Shown here one piece after another: positions 17,609-26,033 of a DNA stretch of 64,000 nucleotides (position 1 is the first letter of the stretch; every line of letters starts with the position of its first letter). The notes beneath the pieces are model-generated. The model saw only the letters and a program-made list of their open reading frames with translations, did no database searches and was not told the DNA's origin. Origin of the DNA: Mesorhizobium shangrilense (GTDB lineage Bacteria; Pseudomonadota; Alphaproteobacteria; Rhizobiales; Rhizobiaceae); contig NZ_JBEWSZ010000001.1 of NCBI RefSeq assembly GCF_040537815.1, positions 3,720,001 to 3,784,000 of the forward strand. Direction: 5' to 3'. Made by a program: the position numbers and the translations under genes.

Positions 17609-18418
17609 TCAGCGTTGCTCTGCCCAAGGCAGGCATACGATCTTGATCCATTTGAAAATCTGGTCGGTCGCCAACCCAAGCATGCCGATGACCAGGATGC
17701 CGACGAAGATGTACTCGGCGTGCAGGCCGCGCATCGCCTGCATGCTCATGTAGCCAAGGCCGGAGCTCGAAGCGACGAGTTCCGCGATCACAAGATAAGT
17801 CCAAGCCCATCCCATGGTGACGCGCAGCGTGTCCATGACCCCAGGCATGGTCGCCGGCAGCAACATTCTGGTAACGACTTGCCATCTGGTCGCGCCCAAC
17901 GTGTAGGAGGCGTTGAACAATTCGGCGGGAACCCGGGCGGAAACATCGGAAATCATGACAATCTGCTGGAAGAACGTGCCGATAAAAATGACGGCGACTT
18001 TTTCTTCGAAGCCAATGCCGATCCACAGGATCAGCAATGGGATCATGGACGTCACCGGCAGATAGCGCATGAAGTTCACGATTGGCTCCAGCGCCGCGGA
18101 CACGACGCGGAAGCTGCCCATCAATATCCCGAGCGGAACCGCCACGATCGAGGACAGGAGGAAGCCGACATTGATGACGAGCAGGCTGGCCCAGGTGTTC
18201 CTGAGCAGGGACCCGTCAAGCAGCGAATGCCAGAACGCCATGACCACTCGGTGCGGAGCCGGCAGGAACAGCGGATCCGTCAGCCCGCCATAGGTCGCGA
18301 TGCACCAACCAAGCAGGATGCCGCCGCTCACCATCGCGCCGGCGCCCAGGGTGATGCCGCGCGAAATGGACCGGCGCGGCGTCAGTATTCGGTTCACGAG
18401 CAGTGCCGCGCCGGTCAT
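17609..18418 (-). CDS. Nitrate/sulfonate/taurine-type ABC transporter permease
   Basis: A 269-residue permease of the SsuC/TauC type with about six hydrophobic helices and the cytoplasmic EAA-type loop around NASYTLGATRWQVVTRMLLPATMPG. ATG 18418 is chosen: GGAGG sits eight bases ahead and only four bases separate it from the stop of the binding-protein gene. Confidence 0.86.
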   Translation of the reverse strand: MTGAALLVNRILTPRRSISRGITLGAGAMVSGGILLGWCIATYGGLTDPLFLPAPHRVVMAFWHSLLDGSLLRNTWASLLVINVGFLLSSIVAVPLGILMGSFRVVSAALEPIVNFMRYLPVTSMIPLLILWIGIGFEEKVAVIFIGTFFQQIVMISDVSARVPAELFNASYTLGATRWQVVTRMLLPATMPGVMDTLRVTMGWAWTYLVIAELVASSSGLGYMSMQAMRGLHAEYIFVGILVIGMLGLATDQIFKWIKIVCLPWAEQR

Positions 18419-18422
18419 CGGA

Positions 18423-19394
18423 TCAGCCTCCAACGAAACCGTAGTCGATCAGGTCGTCCGGCTTGATCTTGGCCTGGATCCGCCCTTTCTCCGACCAGAT
18501 ATCCAGCGCATAGCCGAGGGTCTTGGAGATTTGTCCGGGCGCGGCGGAAGACCCGAAGAACGTCTGATTTGCGCTCTTGTCGAGATACTCGATTCCCGCC
18601 AATGTCTGCTTGAATACCACCGGATCGGCAAGCCAGCCGCCGACACCGCTTGCCATGATCTGGTTTGCTTCGTCCGGATTGGTCTTGATGAATTCGAGCG
18701 CCCGATACCAAGCCCGGACAAAAGCCTTGAGATCCGCCTGGTGTGTGGCTGCCGTTTCAGGCGTGACCGCAACCACGTCCGTGATCAGTCCCGGCTTGTC
18801 GGCGCTCGACAGCAACAGATGACCATTTGCCGAGTTGGCGCCTTGGCTGAGCGCGGGCTCCCACGTCACGGCCGCGTCGACCTGCCCGGCCACGAACGCG
18901 ACGCCGGCATCGGTGGCTGTCATGTTGACGACCTCGACGTCATTTTCCGACATGCCGGCCTGCTTCAGGATCGCATTGAAGAAGAACTGCGAAACCGAGC
19001 CCGTCTCGAAGGCAACTTTTTTGCCCTTGAGATCCGTTATGGACTTGATGTCCTTACGGGCGACGATGCCGTCTCCGCCCTTGGAATTGTCGACGGCCAT
19101 GATGTAACGCAGCGTCTTGCCGGGCGGCATGTAGATTGGAAATTCGTCCACCGTCGAGGCGACGAGATCGACCTGCCCGGCTTGCAGGGCGCCCATCTTC
19201 GCGGGCGTATCTTCCATGACGGTCAGATCGACATCGACGCCCTCGTCCTTGAAGAAGCCCTTGTCGCGCGCGATGTAGAACGGCCCGTAGCCGACCCATG
19301 TCGAATGCGCGAGCTTGAGCGTTCCCGCCTCGGCAGGCAAAGCCATGCCCAACGCCAATCCAATGGCCGCAAAACCAATCACTTTGTTCAGCAT
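18423..19394 (-). CDS. ABC transporter substrate-binding protein (NMT1/TauA-like)
   Basis: A 323-residue periplasmic protein with a signal peptide (VIGFAAIGLALGMALPAEA, cleavage near residue 22). The mature protein opens LKLAHSTWVGYGPFYIARDKGFF, the pattern of the NMT1/SsuA/TauA binding proteins for sulfonates, taurine, nitrate or pyrimidine precursors. Start 19394 follows GGGAG. The gene is linked to a ureohydrolase and two dehydrogenases rather than sulfonate genes, so a nitrogen compound is a better guess than a sulfonate. Confidence 0.84.
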   Translation of the reverse strand: MLNKVIGFAAIGLALGMALPAEAGTLKLAHSTWVGYGPFYIARDKGFFKDEGVDVDLTVMEDTPAKMGALQAGQVDLVASTVDEFPIYMPPGKTLRYIMAVDNSKGGDGIVARKDIKSITDLKGKKVAFETGSVSQFFFNAILKQAGMSENDVEVVNMTATDAGVAFVAGQVDAAVTWEPALSQGANSANGHLLLSSADKPGLITDVVAVTPETAATHQADLKAFVRAWYRALEFIKTNPDEANQIMASGVGGWLADPVVFKQTLAGIEYLDKSANQTFFGSSAAPGQISKTLGYALDIWSEKGRIQAKIKPDDLIDYGFVGG

Positions 19395-19511
19395 GTTAGT
19401 CTCCCATTCAGAGCCTTCTTGTCCCAAACATCACGCCGGAGCTCCGGATAAGGCGTGACGCTTCCTCATCTTCCACGGTCGGGTATCGCCTCGAAACCGA
19501 GACAGTGCCCG

Positions 19512-20402
19512 CTATCGAACTCTCACCGGCTCGGCGTAGTAGGGCAGCCGGTCGACGCGCGGTGCCCATGTGCCGTCGGCCACCACCTTCAGGACGTGCG
19601 CGGCAATTTCCTCCATCGGTGCGAACCACACGTCGCCGCGAGCCAGCACGTTTTCGAGGAAACGGTGAACGACCTCCCAGCGCGCGAGCCGTCCGGTTGC
19701 GAAGGGATGCACGACCGGAAACCATAGTCCGCCATGCCGATAGGCTGCTTCGAACTCCTGCGCGAAAGTGAGGAAGCCCTGCTCCGGAGCACGGATCGGC
19801 ATCATGTAGTCGAGGTCCATCGACTGCACATATTGCGGCCAGTCGTCGAGGCCCCAGTGCGACGGCAGTTCCACCAGCCTGCCGGCGTCGCATTCGAGCA
19901 GATAGGGAATGTCGTCGCCCATCAGCGAGGCGTCATAGGCAAAGCCGCGAGCGGCCAGCAGATCGGCGGACCGGTGCGAAAAATTGTAGAGCGGCGCACG
20001 CCAGCCGCGCGGCCGCTTGCCGCTGACCCTCTCGATGACCTCGATGCCGCGATCGAGCCAGTGGGCCTCTTCTTCATCCGACAGTTCGCGCGGATGCTCG
20101 TGCAGGAAGCCGTGATGGGCAAGCTCGTGGCCGCCTTCGAGGATGGCTTCGATCGCCTGCGGATATTGCTCGATGCACCACGCCGGCACGAAAAAGGTCT
20201 GCTTCAAGTCAAGTTGCCGGTAGCTTTCCACAATGCGCGGGACGGCCACCTTCGGCCCGTATTGCAGCATGGAGATCGCCGATACGCGCGAATGTCCGTC
20301 CTGCGGATGCGCGATATGCACGAGGCTGTCGGCATCCATGTCGAAGGTGATGCATGCAGCGCATTTCGCGCCGCTCGGCCACGGAATCCGATTGCGGATC
20401 AT
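19512..20402 (-). CDS. Polysaccharide deacetylase family protein (PuuE-like)
   Basis: A 296-residue NodB-homology hydrolase. ITFDMDAD gives the catalytic Asp and metal Asp, HELAHHGFLHEHP the metal histidines, and GWRAPLYNFS the Arg-Pro motif. There is no signal peptide, so it is cytoplasmic. That and the neighbourhood resemble the subgroup acting on small amides or ureides (allantoinase PuuE-like) rather than chitin or peptidoglycan. The start at 20402 overlaps the preceding SDR stop by four bases (ATGA), so the operon is translationally coupled. Confidence 0.78.
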   Translation of the reverse strand: MIRNRIPWPSGAKCAACITFDMDADSLVHIAHPQDGHSRVSAISMLQYGPKVAVPRIVESYRQLDLKQTFFVPAWCIEQYPQAIEAILEGGHELAHHGFLHEHPRELSDEEEAHWLDRGIEVIERVSGKRPRGWRAPLYNFSHRSADLLAARGFAYDASLMGDDIPYLLECDAGRLVELPSHWGLDDWPQYVQSMDLDYMMPIRAPEQGFLTFAQEFEAAYRHGGLWFPVVHPFATGRLARWEVVHRFLENVLARGDVWFAPMEEIAAHVLKVVADGTWAPRVDRLPYYAEPVRVR

Positions 20403-21136
20403 GGCATGATGCTCCCGCCATTGACGCTGATGCCCTGTCCGGTGAAGTAGCGGCCGCCGTCGCCGGCGAGGAAGATGGTAAGCTCGGCCACTTCCTCCGG
20501 CTTGCCGAATCGGGCAAGCGGTATGGAGAGTTCCCGCGCGCGCCATTCGGCGCTCATATTGTCCGCGCCCAGCATTTCGGTGTCGATCGGGCCGGGGCAG
20601 ATCGCATTGACCAGGATGCGCGGCGCGAACTCTTTGGCCCAGGAGCGCACCAGCCCCAACACCCCATGCTTGGAGGCGACATAGGGCGAGAAGGTCTCGC
20701 GCCCGTAGTAGGCCATGTCGGAAGCGATCATGACGGCGCGCGCCGGCACCTGCTCGCTACCGTCCATCAGGCCGATCGCCATCTTGCCGACAAGGAAAGA
20801 GCCGCGCAGGTTGACGGCGATCACCCGGTCGAAATCGGCCACGGGCGTTTCGAGAAGCGGCGCTTCGTGGATAATGCCGGCACAATGGACCAGGACGTCA
20901 AGACCGCCAAAGGCGCCCCTGACAGATTGCCCCAGCGCGAAGACGGCGGCCTCGTCGGAGACGTCGCAGGCGAGCGCCAGAACCTCGGCCGCGCCCGCCT
21001 CGCGAGCCGCATGTCCGGCCCCCTCGGGCGAGCGGATGTCTGCCATGGCAACGTGTGCACCCGTTTTGGCGAAGGCCAGGGCGCAGGCAGCGCCGATGCC
21101 GCGATAGGCTCCGGTGACGAGGACGCGCCGCGTCAT
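20399..21136 (-). CDS. Short-chain dehydrogenase/reductase
   Basis: A 245-residue SDR. Nucleotide motif VTGAYRGIGAA (TGxxxGxG) at the N-terminus, HCAG in place of the usual NNAG, and the catalytic YVASK with an upstream Ser in MIASD. The C-terminal NGGSIMP end is family-like. ATG 21136 overlaps the stop of the next upstream SDR by four bases. It is one of two SDRs in series, presumably for sequential oxidation or reduction steps of the imported compound. Confidence 0.84.
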   Translation of the reverse strand: MTRRVLVTGAYRGIGAACALAFAKTGAHVAMADIRSPEGAGHAAREAGAAEVLALACDVSDEAAVFALGQSVRGAFGGLDVLVHCAGIIHEAPLLETPVADFDRVIAVNLRGSFLVGKMAIGLMDGSEQVPARAVMIASDMAYYGRETFSPYVASKHGVLGLVRSWAKEFAPRILVNAICPGPIDTEMLGADNMSAEWRARELSIPLARFGKPEEVAELTIFLAGDGGRYFTGQGISVNGGSIMP

Positions 21137-21915
21137 GCCATCACCTCCCCACGGTCCAGCATCAGCGCCTGTCCGGTCATGTCCTTGGCGCCGTCGGAGG
21201 CGAGGAAGAGATAGGGCGCAGCCAGATCCTCCGGTTCGAGCAGCCCGGGCAGCACCTGCGCGCCGACGATCTCGGCCAACAGGTCGTCCTCGCCGCGGCC
21301 TGTGCGCAGCGACATGTTCTTCAAGGACAGCATCGCCGCCTCGGTCCGTACCCAGCCGGGGCATACCGCATTGACGCGGATGCCCTTGGTCCCAAGTTCC
21401 TTGGCCATCACGCGGGTGAAGCCGAGATTGGCGTGCTTGGAGGTGATGTATGCCGAGAACTCCGGCACAGCGACGCGGCTCCAGATCGAGGCGGTGACGA
21501 CGATGCGGCCGCCTTCGCGCATGTGCGGCACGGCATTGCGGGTCACGTAAAACGTGCCGTTGGTGTTGATGTCCGTGATGCGCCGGAACGTCTCCTCGAC
21601 GCACTCGTCCGGATCGAGCAGCGGCGTGATCCGCTCCAGGCCGGCATTGTTCACCAGTACGTCGATGCGTCCGAGACCGGCCAGCGCGGATTTGACCGCC
21701 GCCGCGTCGGTAATGTCGCATTCGATCGCCCGCACCGGACGCCCGGCTTTGGCAGCGATCTCGCGCGCGGCGTCATGGATGCCCTTGCCCGAGGACAGCA
21801 CAGTCACATCGGCGCCAGCCAGCGCGAACGCTTCCGCCACGGCGCGGCCGATGCCGCGGCTTGCACCGGTCACCAGCACGCTCTCTCCGGAAAAATCGTA
21901 GCGGACGTGGCCCAC
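21133..21915 (-). CDS. Short-chain dehydrogenase/reductase
   Basis: A 260-residue SDR with VTGASRGIGRA, LVNNAG and catalytic Ser (VTASIW) followed by YITSK. Three bases separate it from the upstream ureohydrolase gene stop and it overlaps the downstream SDR by four bases. The two SDRs are clearly different in sequence, so they are unlikely to be a recent duplication. Confidence 0.86.
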   Translation of the reverse strand: MGHVRYDFSGESVLVTGASRGIGRAVAEAFALAGADVTVLSSGKGIHDAAREIAAKAGRPVRAIECDITDAAAVKSALAGLGRIDVLVNNAGLERITPLLDPDECVEETFRRITDINTNGTFYVTRNAVPHMREGGRIVVTASIWSRVAVPEFSAYITSKHANLGFTRVMAKELGTKGIRVNAVCPGWVRTEAAMLSLKNMSLRTGRGEDDLLAEIVGAQVLPGLLEPEDLAAPYLFLASDGAKDMTGQALMLDRGEVMA

Positions 21916-21918
21916 CGA

Positions 21919-22890
21919 TCAGCCCTTCCTCGCGTGCATGACGCGGCCGATAAGGTTCATCAGCACTTGCGCGGCAAGGATCGAGGTCGAGCCGGAATGG
22001 TCGTAGTCGGGAGCGACTTCGACCAGATCTATGCCGACGACGGTGCCGCGCTTCACGAGTGCGGCGAGAATTTCCAACACCTCGTAGTAGATGAAGCCGC
22101 CATGGGACGGCGTGCCGGTTCCGGGCGCGATGGAGGGATCGAACCCGTCGATGTCGATGGTGACGTAGTAGCGCGCGCCGGCGGGCACGCGCTCGACAAC
22201 CGCGTCGATCCCCAACGCTCGGATCTGGCGCACCGACAAGATGTCGGAGCCCATCTCGCGGGCATCCTCGTAGCCTTCCTTCGCCGTTGAGGAGACGTTG
22301 CGGATGCCGAGTTGCGAAAGGCCGCTGACATAGGGCTTTTCCGCCGCGCGCCGCATCGGATTGCCGTGCCCGTAACGCACACCATGCCGCTCGTCGACGT
22401 AGTCGAGATGCGCATCGATTTGGACGATGTGGATCGGTCCGTTCTTGGCGCAATCGTCCGAGAAGGCGTTGATGCAAGGTATATTGATGGAGTGGTCGCC
22501 GCCCAGGACCACCGGCAGCGCGCCGGCCGCGAGTATCTTGCGCACCGCGAACTCGATGTTCGCGTGGCTCTTCATCGTGTCGGTGTGGACGATGTCGGCA
22601 TCGCCGATGTCGACGATCCTGACCTCGTCGGCCGGCAGATACGTCGCGTCATCCTCATGGTCGTAGGCGCCGCCATGGCCGAAGGAAAACAGCGTGGAGG
22701 CTTCGCGGATCGCCCGCGGTCCGAAACGGGTGCCGGCGCGCCATTGCGTGCCGCAGTCGAACGGCGCTCCGACGACAGCCACGTCGGCGTCGATCGCCTC
22801 CCAATCGGGCTGGTACGGATACTTGCCGAACGTGCAGATGCCGACGAACGGCAAGTTCAGTCGGCCGGAATCGTAGGAATTGCTCGACAT
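21919..22890 (-). CDS. Arginase/agmatinase family ureohydrolase
   Basis: A 323-residue binuclear manganese (or nickel) hydrolase. The metal-binding set is complete: GGDHSI, QIDAHLDY, and TIDIDGFDPSIAPGTGTPSHGG. Start ATG 22890 is preceded by GAGGGG. The family includes agmatinase, guanidinobutyrase, guanidinopropionase and guanidine hydrolases, and the sequence does not settle which. It is the first gene of the operon, directly divergent from a LysR regulator. This fits a pathway that imports a guanidino compound and releases urea. Confidence 0.85.
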   Translation of the reverse strand: MSSNSYDSGRLNLPFVGICTFGKYPYQPDWEAIDADVAVVGAPFDCGTQWRAGTRFGPRAIREASTLFSFGHGGAYDHEDDATYLPADEVRIVDIGDADIVHTDTMKSHANIEFAVRKILAAGALPVVLGGDHSINIPCINAFSDDCAKNGPIHIVQIDAHLDYVDERHGVRYGHGNPMRRAAEKPYVSGLSQLGIRNVSSTAKEGYEDAREMGSDILSVRQIRALGIDAVVERVPAGARYYVTIDIDGFDPSIAPGTGTPSHGGFIYYEVLEILAALVKRGTVVGIDLVEVAPDYDHSGSTSILAAQVLMNLIGRVMHARKG

Positions 22891-22983
22891 GCGTACCCCT
22901 CTTTCGTGACGAAGGAGTAGGTCCGACAATGCTACTTCGATAAATTCCTATGATCGGATGTTTAGTTGTGCATTATTCGATGT
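22891..22983. promoter_or_regulatory. Divergent promoter region of ureohydrolase operon and lysR
   Basis: A 93-base gap between two divergent starts, noticeably more AT-rich than its flanks (GATAAATTCCTATGATCGGA, TGTTTAGTTGTGCATTATTCG). This is the standard place for LysR binding to control both its own gene and the operon. I could not fix individual -35/-10 boxes. Confidence 0.5.
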
Positions 22984-23907
22984 ATGCGCAACCGCCCCCG
23001 CCAACGCGTGCTCAATCTGTCGCTCGGCGATGTCGAGTTGCGGCTGCTGCGCGTGTTCGCGGCGATCGTCCACCACAACGGGTTTTCCGCCGCGCAGGCT
23101 GCCCTCGGCATGACGCAGCAGACGATTTCGACCCATATGCGCCATCTCGAGGAACGGCTGGGATTGCGGCTTTGCGAAAGGGGGCGCAGCGGCTTCCTGC
23201 TGACGGAGGAAGGACGGCAGGTCCATGCCGCGACGCTCGATCTGCTTGGATCTATCGAGCAGTTCCTGGGCCGCCTGGGCGAGGCTCAGGGCGAATTGTC
23301 GGGCAGCCTCAAATTCGGCACAGTAGATGCGATGATGACCAATCGCGCCCTCAACCTTCAGGGCGCGATTGGCGAATTCCATAGGCTGGCGCCGCGCGTC
23401 CGCTTGGAAATCGACGTCGCCGCGCCACAGGTGCTGTATCAGGGATTGCTCGACGGCGCCTATCAGATCGTTCTCATGCCATGGATGAGCAGCCTCCCCT
23501 CCCATTTCCGGGCGCAGACGATCTTTTCCGAGGTGCAGAAGCTCTATTGTGCCAAAGGTCATCCGCTGTTCGACATACCCGACGAGCGGATCACGGATGC
23601 GCGCCTCAAAGCACAACCCTTCGCCGGACGAACATACATGACCGACCAGACGATCTGCGGCGTCACCTTTCCCTGGTCGGCCGCCACGCCGCACATGGAG
23701 GGTACGCTGCTCCTCCTGCTGTCGGGCGTCTATATCGGCTTCCTGCCGGACCATTATGCGGAAGAGTCGGTGCGCAAGGGTCATCTGCGCGTGCTTGCGC
23801 CAGAGCGCATGACCTTCGAGGACCCCTTTCACATTGCCTATCCGCGCGAGCGCCCTTCACGCGCGGCCGAAGCGCTGGCGCGAGCAATCGTTGCCGGAGT
23901 CCGATAG
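22984..23907 (+). CDS. LysR-family transcriptional regulator
   Basis: A 307-residue regulator. The N-terminal winged helix-turn-helix is clear (RVFAAIVHHNGFSAAQAALGMTQQTISTHMRHLEERLG), followed by the long linker helix and a periplasmic-binding-like effector domain. ATG 22984 is used; the frame opens at an upstream TTG. It is divergent from the ureohydrolase operon and is presumably its activator, responding to the imported compound or an intermediate. Confidence 0.87.
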   Translation: MRNRPRQRVLNLSLGDVELRLLRVFAAIVHHNGFSAAQAALGMTQQTISTHMRHLEERLGLRLCERGRSGFLLTEEGRQVHAATLDLLGSIEQFLGRLGEAQGELSGSLKFGTVDAMMTNRALNLQGAIGEFHRLAPRVRLEIDVAAPQVLYQGLLDGAYQIVLMPWMSSLPSHFRAQTIFSEVQKLYCAKGHPLFDIPDERITDARLKAQPFAGRTYMTDQTICGVTFPWSAATPHMEGTLLLLLSGVYIGFLPDHYAEESVRKGHLRVLAPERMTFEDPFHIAYPRERPSRAAEALARAIVAGVR

Positions 23908-24106
23908 ATTGGGGATGAGAGGGCTGGCTTAGCACGAGAGCCGCCGTCTACGTACGCTTGACATCAAGAACTTCTGCCGTGATCGGACGTCGGCAGGAGG
24001 TCGCAAGCGGACTGTCGGCTTTCGGGGAATGGCAAATGTAACCTGTACGGCCGAGATCAGGCGCATACCAGACATTCAGCAGCTGACCGCAAGCACGCCG
24101 GTCGTC

Positions 24107-24436
24107 TCATCCGTTCCACATCGTCGATCGGAGAACAGCCTGCATATGCTCTGCGAGGTCGAGTTCGCCGCGCGCCTCGATCTCTAAGAGATATCGGGCC
24201 TTGGCCAGCCGATCCCCTTCCGCAACCGCAGCATAGCTGCAGATGGCGAGCAGCGCCCTCTCCTCATCACGGCTGGCTCTGTCGGACTCGCTGCTGCTAC
24301 CGCGAAAATCGTGCAGGGCTTTGCCAAATGCAGCATATACGGTCCTGTGCGCCTCAATCAGCGCTCGCAGATTATTGGACGGCTCTTGGGCCCGGCCCGC
24401 GATATTCGGGAAGCGCGCCCCAGAAGGATGTACCAT
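24107..24436 (-). CDS. Hypothetical protein
   Basis: A 109-residue, soluble, helix-rich protein (LRALIEAHRTVYAAFGKALHDF, then ALLAICSYAAVAEGDRLAKARYLLEIEARGELDL). Its composition is protein-like and amphipathic, typical of small unassigned proteins in rhizobial genomic islands. It marks the beginning of the accessory region. No function can be given. Confidence 0.5.
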   Translation of the reverse strand: MVHPSGARFPNIAGRAQEPSNNLRALIEAHRTVYAAFGKALHDFRGSSSESDRASRDEERALLAICSYAAVAEGDRLAKARYLLEIEARGELDLAEHMQAVLRSTMWNG

Positions 24437-24509
24437 TCTGGAACACCTAGCTTGGCATTTGAGTTGCCTACCTCAGCTATTGCCAGCAGAGTCGTTGCGG
24501 GAGGGTGTC

Positions 24510-24665
24510 GTGAGTTTGGAAGAAGTATTTGCTTTTGGTAAACCGAACCGGGTCGCTGGAACCGCCAGCGTCAGCAGACTGACAGGCGGGTCGGACCCTT
24601 TCAACGTTGCGGTCTGTGCCGCAGCTCTTCTTTACGTCCTCATCGTGGTGGTGACTATTTTCTGA
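24510..24665 (+). CDS. Small C-tail membrane protein candidate
   Basis: A 51-residue frame starting at GTG 24510 behind GGGAGGG. It has a polar N-terminal half and a C-terminal hydrophobic helix (VAVCAAALLYVLIVVVTIF) ending the protein, a tail-anchored pattern. No family is recognised. Confidence 0.35.
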   Translation: MSLEEVFAFGKPNRVAGTASVSRLTGGSDPFNVAVCAAALLYVLIVVVTIF

Positions 24666-24756
24666 CATCGCAGCCCGCGTGATCGATCGGGGGCAGAATG
24701 CTGGTCATCTGGCCGCTTCGAGAGCGGAATACTCGTCGTCGCCGCCTGTGATCCGC

Positions 24757-24984
24757 TCATGGCTCAAGTCCTTCAGCAAAAAACCTACGTTCCTGAATCG
24801 TCAGTTCGGCGAACCATCGACGCGGATTTCCGCAGCAATACGAGGAACAGCTTGCCATATGATTTGCCAGTTTTTCGTGCCGCCTACCGTCATCGCCAGG
24901 CAGCGCAAACCTTGAATAGACGCGTCTGGCTTTTGCCTTCATGCGCTGGAGGTCTCGCCTCCGTCTTGCGCGTTTTTCTTCCAT
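24757..24984 (-). CDS. Small CGNPR-motif protein, copy 1
   Basis: A 75-residue basic protein starting MEEKRARRRRD, with a cysteine cluster SCSSYCCGNPRR followed by LTIQERRF. It is a paralogue of the protein at 29224-29436 (same basic start, same Cys-x-x-Cys-Gly-Asn-Pro-Arg core, same ending). The basic arm plus cysteine knuckle suggests a small nucleic-acid-binding, possibly zinc-binding protein, but this is inference. SD GGAG lies six bases before the ATG, inside a predicted hairpin (24991-25034). Confidence 0.55.
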   Translation of the reverse strand: MEEKRARRRRDLQRMKAKARRVYSRFALPGDDGRRHEKLANHMASCSSYCCGNPRRWFAELTIQERRFFAEGLEP

Positions 24985-25034
24985 GATATGCTCCGATCTA
25001 GGAGTGCGCCACCCAGGCGCGCTCTCGTGATCGG
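24985..25034 (-). promoter_or_regulatory. Structured 5' leader of CGNPR copy 1 (SD-sequestering hairpins)
   Basis: Read as minus-strand RNA: GCGCC (25016-25020 on DNA as GGCGC) can pair with GGCGC (25006-25010). Then CUCC pairs with the GGAG Shine-Dalgarno (25001-25004 with 24991-24994). Alternatively CCGAUC (25029-25034) pairs with GAUCGG (24993-24998), also hiding the SD. The same arrangement, with identical spacing, occurs before the second CGNPR gene. Confidence 0.5.
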
Positions 25035-25086
25035 AACTGTTGGTATCGTCGGTATTTCCTCCATTTGACCCTCTCCTAAGCGATGG

Positions 25087-25293
25087 CTAATCGGCCGAGC
25101 TACTATCGGCGAATGGCGAGGCGCTCGGCACGCACTGCAACGACCAGCCGGGCGGCGTTGGTTGCCTCTGATATTCGGCAATGGCAGCGGTGCACTGTTC
25201 CCGCTTATCGAAGGTGCTGGGCAGCACGATCAAGCCGTTGCCTGGACCGGCAATTACCAAATACCAGACTAGCGCTGCGGTCGTCGAAGCCAT
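25087..25293 (-). CDS. Small exported or membrane hypothetical protein
   Basis: A 68-residue protein with a hydrophobic N-terminus (AALVWYLVIAGPGNGLIVLP) and two cysteines (REQCTAA, LQCVPS) that could form a disulfide. AAGGAA precedes the ATG. It follows the small exported protein gene at 25318-25611 by 24 bases and is probably co-transcribed. Family not recognised. Confidence 0.5.
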   Translation of the reverse strand: MASTTAALVWYLVIAGPGNGLIVLPSTFDKREQCTAAIAEYQRQPTPPGWSLQCVPSASPFADSSSAD

Positions 25294-25317
25294 GAGAAAT
25301 TCCTTGTTCTACCCGGT

Positions 25318-25611
25318 TCATTCGCTGCCATCTTCGTCGTCGCCTCCACCATTGGGCTGATAGCGCCGAACTGGTTCAGACGATTGCTCCTCGACATACG
25401 CTTGGCAGCCTTCGTTGAAAGACTGGCTATTCCCATCGCAATCGGATTCGTCAGCGATGTCGTTCCTTTGCGCCCAATCGTATCCAGCTTCGTGCCCCGA
25501 GCAGTCATCAGTACAATCGTAGCCATGGAACGTTTCTTGCGCGCTTGCCGGAGCCCCGAGTGAGCCAGCCAGCGCAAGGGCACCTGCAGCAATGAGAATT
25601 CGTACGTTCAT
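25318..25611 (-). CDS. Small secreted cysteine-containing protein
   Basis: A 97-residue protein with a clear signal peptide (ILIAAGALALAGSLGAPASA, cleavage near residue 25). The mature part, ETFHGYDCTDDCSGHEAGYDWA, is acidic and has a four-cysteine pattern (CTDDC, DC, GC), followed by a disordered acidic tail. Similar short exported proteins are common in rhizobial genomes. Function unknown. ATG 25611 is preferred over the ATG at 25623 because the signal peptide begins there. Confidence 0.6.
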   Translation of the reverse strand: MNVRILIAAGALALAGSLGAPASAQETFHGYDCTDDCSGHEAGYDWAQRNDIADESDCDGNSQSFNEGCQAYVEEQSSEPVRRYQPNGGGDDEDGSE

Positions 25612-25731
25612 CCGATACTCCAACCAGCGCCCGACATCCGGTTATTTTACGACCTTGGCGAAGATGAGGCCTGCCATGGGGAGGCTCACCGCGACGCACC
25701 AGGATCTAGTCGAGCTCCTTGGAAACCGAAT

Positions 25732-26033
25732 TCAGGCGCTGCCGTCCGTTTCGCTGTCCTCGTCGACCATCCGAACTGGCAGGTAGGCGTTGGTCTCCAG
25801 CCACTCGCGCAATACGATCTGAATGAGGTCCGACCGGCCGATTTTCATCTCGGCGGCGATCGAGTTCAGCGCACTTCTGTCGCCGGTTCCAGCGGCACGT
25901 CGGCGACGTTCCGAAGCATCAGCGCCGCGCGCCGAAGGATAATTTGCAGATCCGCGCGCGACATGTCGGCGATGCGCTCGGCGGCGCTCTCAAGCTCTTC
26001 GGCGATGGCTCTGTCTAGATCACGCACGGTCAC
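25732..26033 (-). pseudogene. Frameshifted small RHH-like regulator
   Basis: Two frames make one sensible protein. Frame 1 (26033-25866, GTG start) gives about 55 residues of helical sequence (RDLDRAIAEELESAAERIADMSRADLQ). It stops at a TGA that overlaps, by one base shift, the frame continuing NSIAAEMKIGRSDLIQIVLREWLETNAYLP to 25732. The second part resembles a ribbon-helix-helix or CopG-like DNA-binding segment. A single-base slip at about 25866-25870 would restore one reading frame of about 100 residues. The GTG start overlaps the stop of the preceding ORF (GTGA), so it sat in an operon. Confidence 0.5.
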
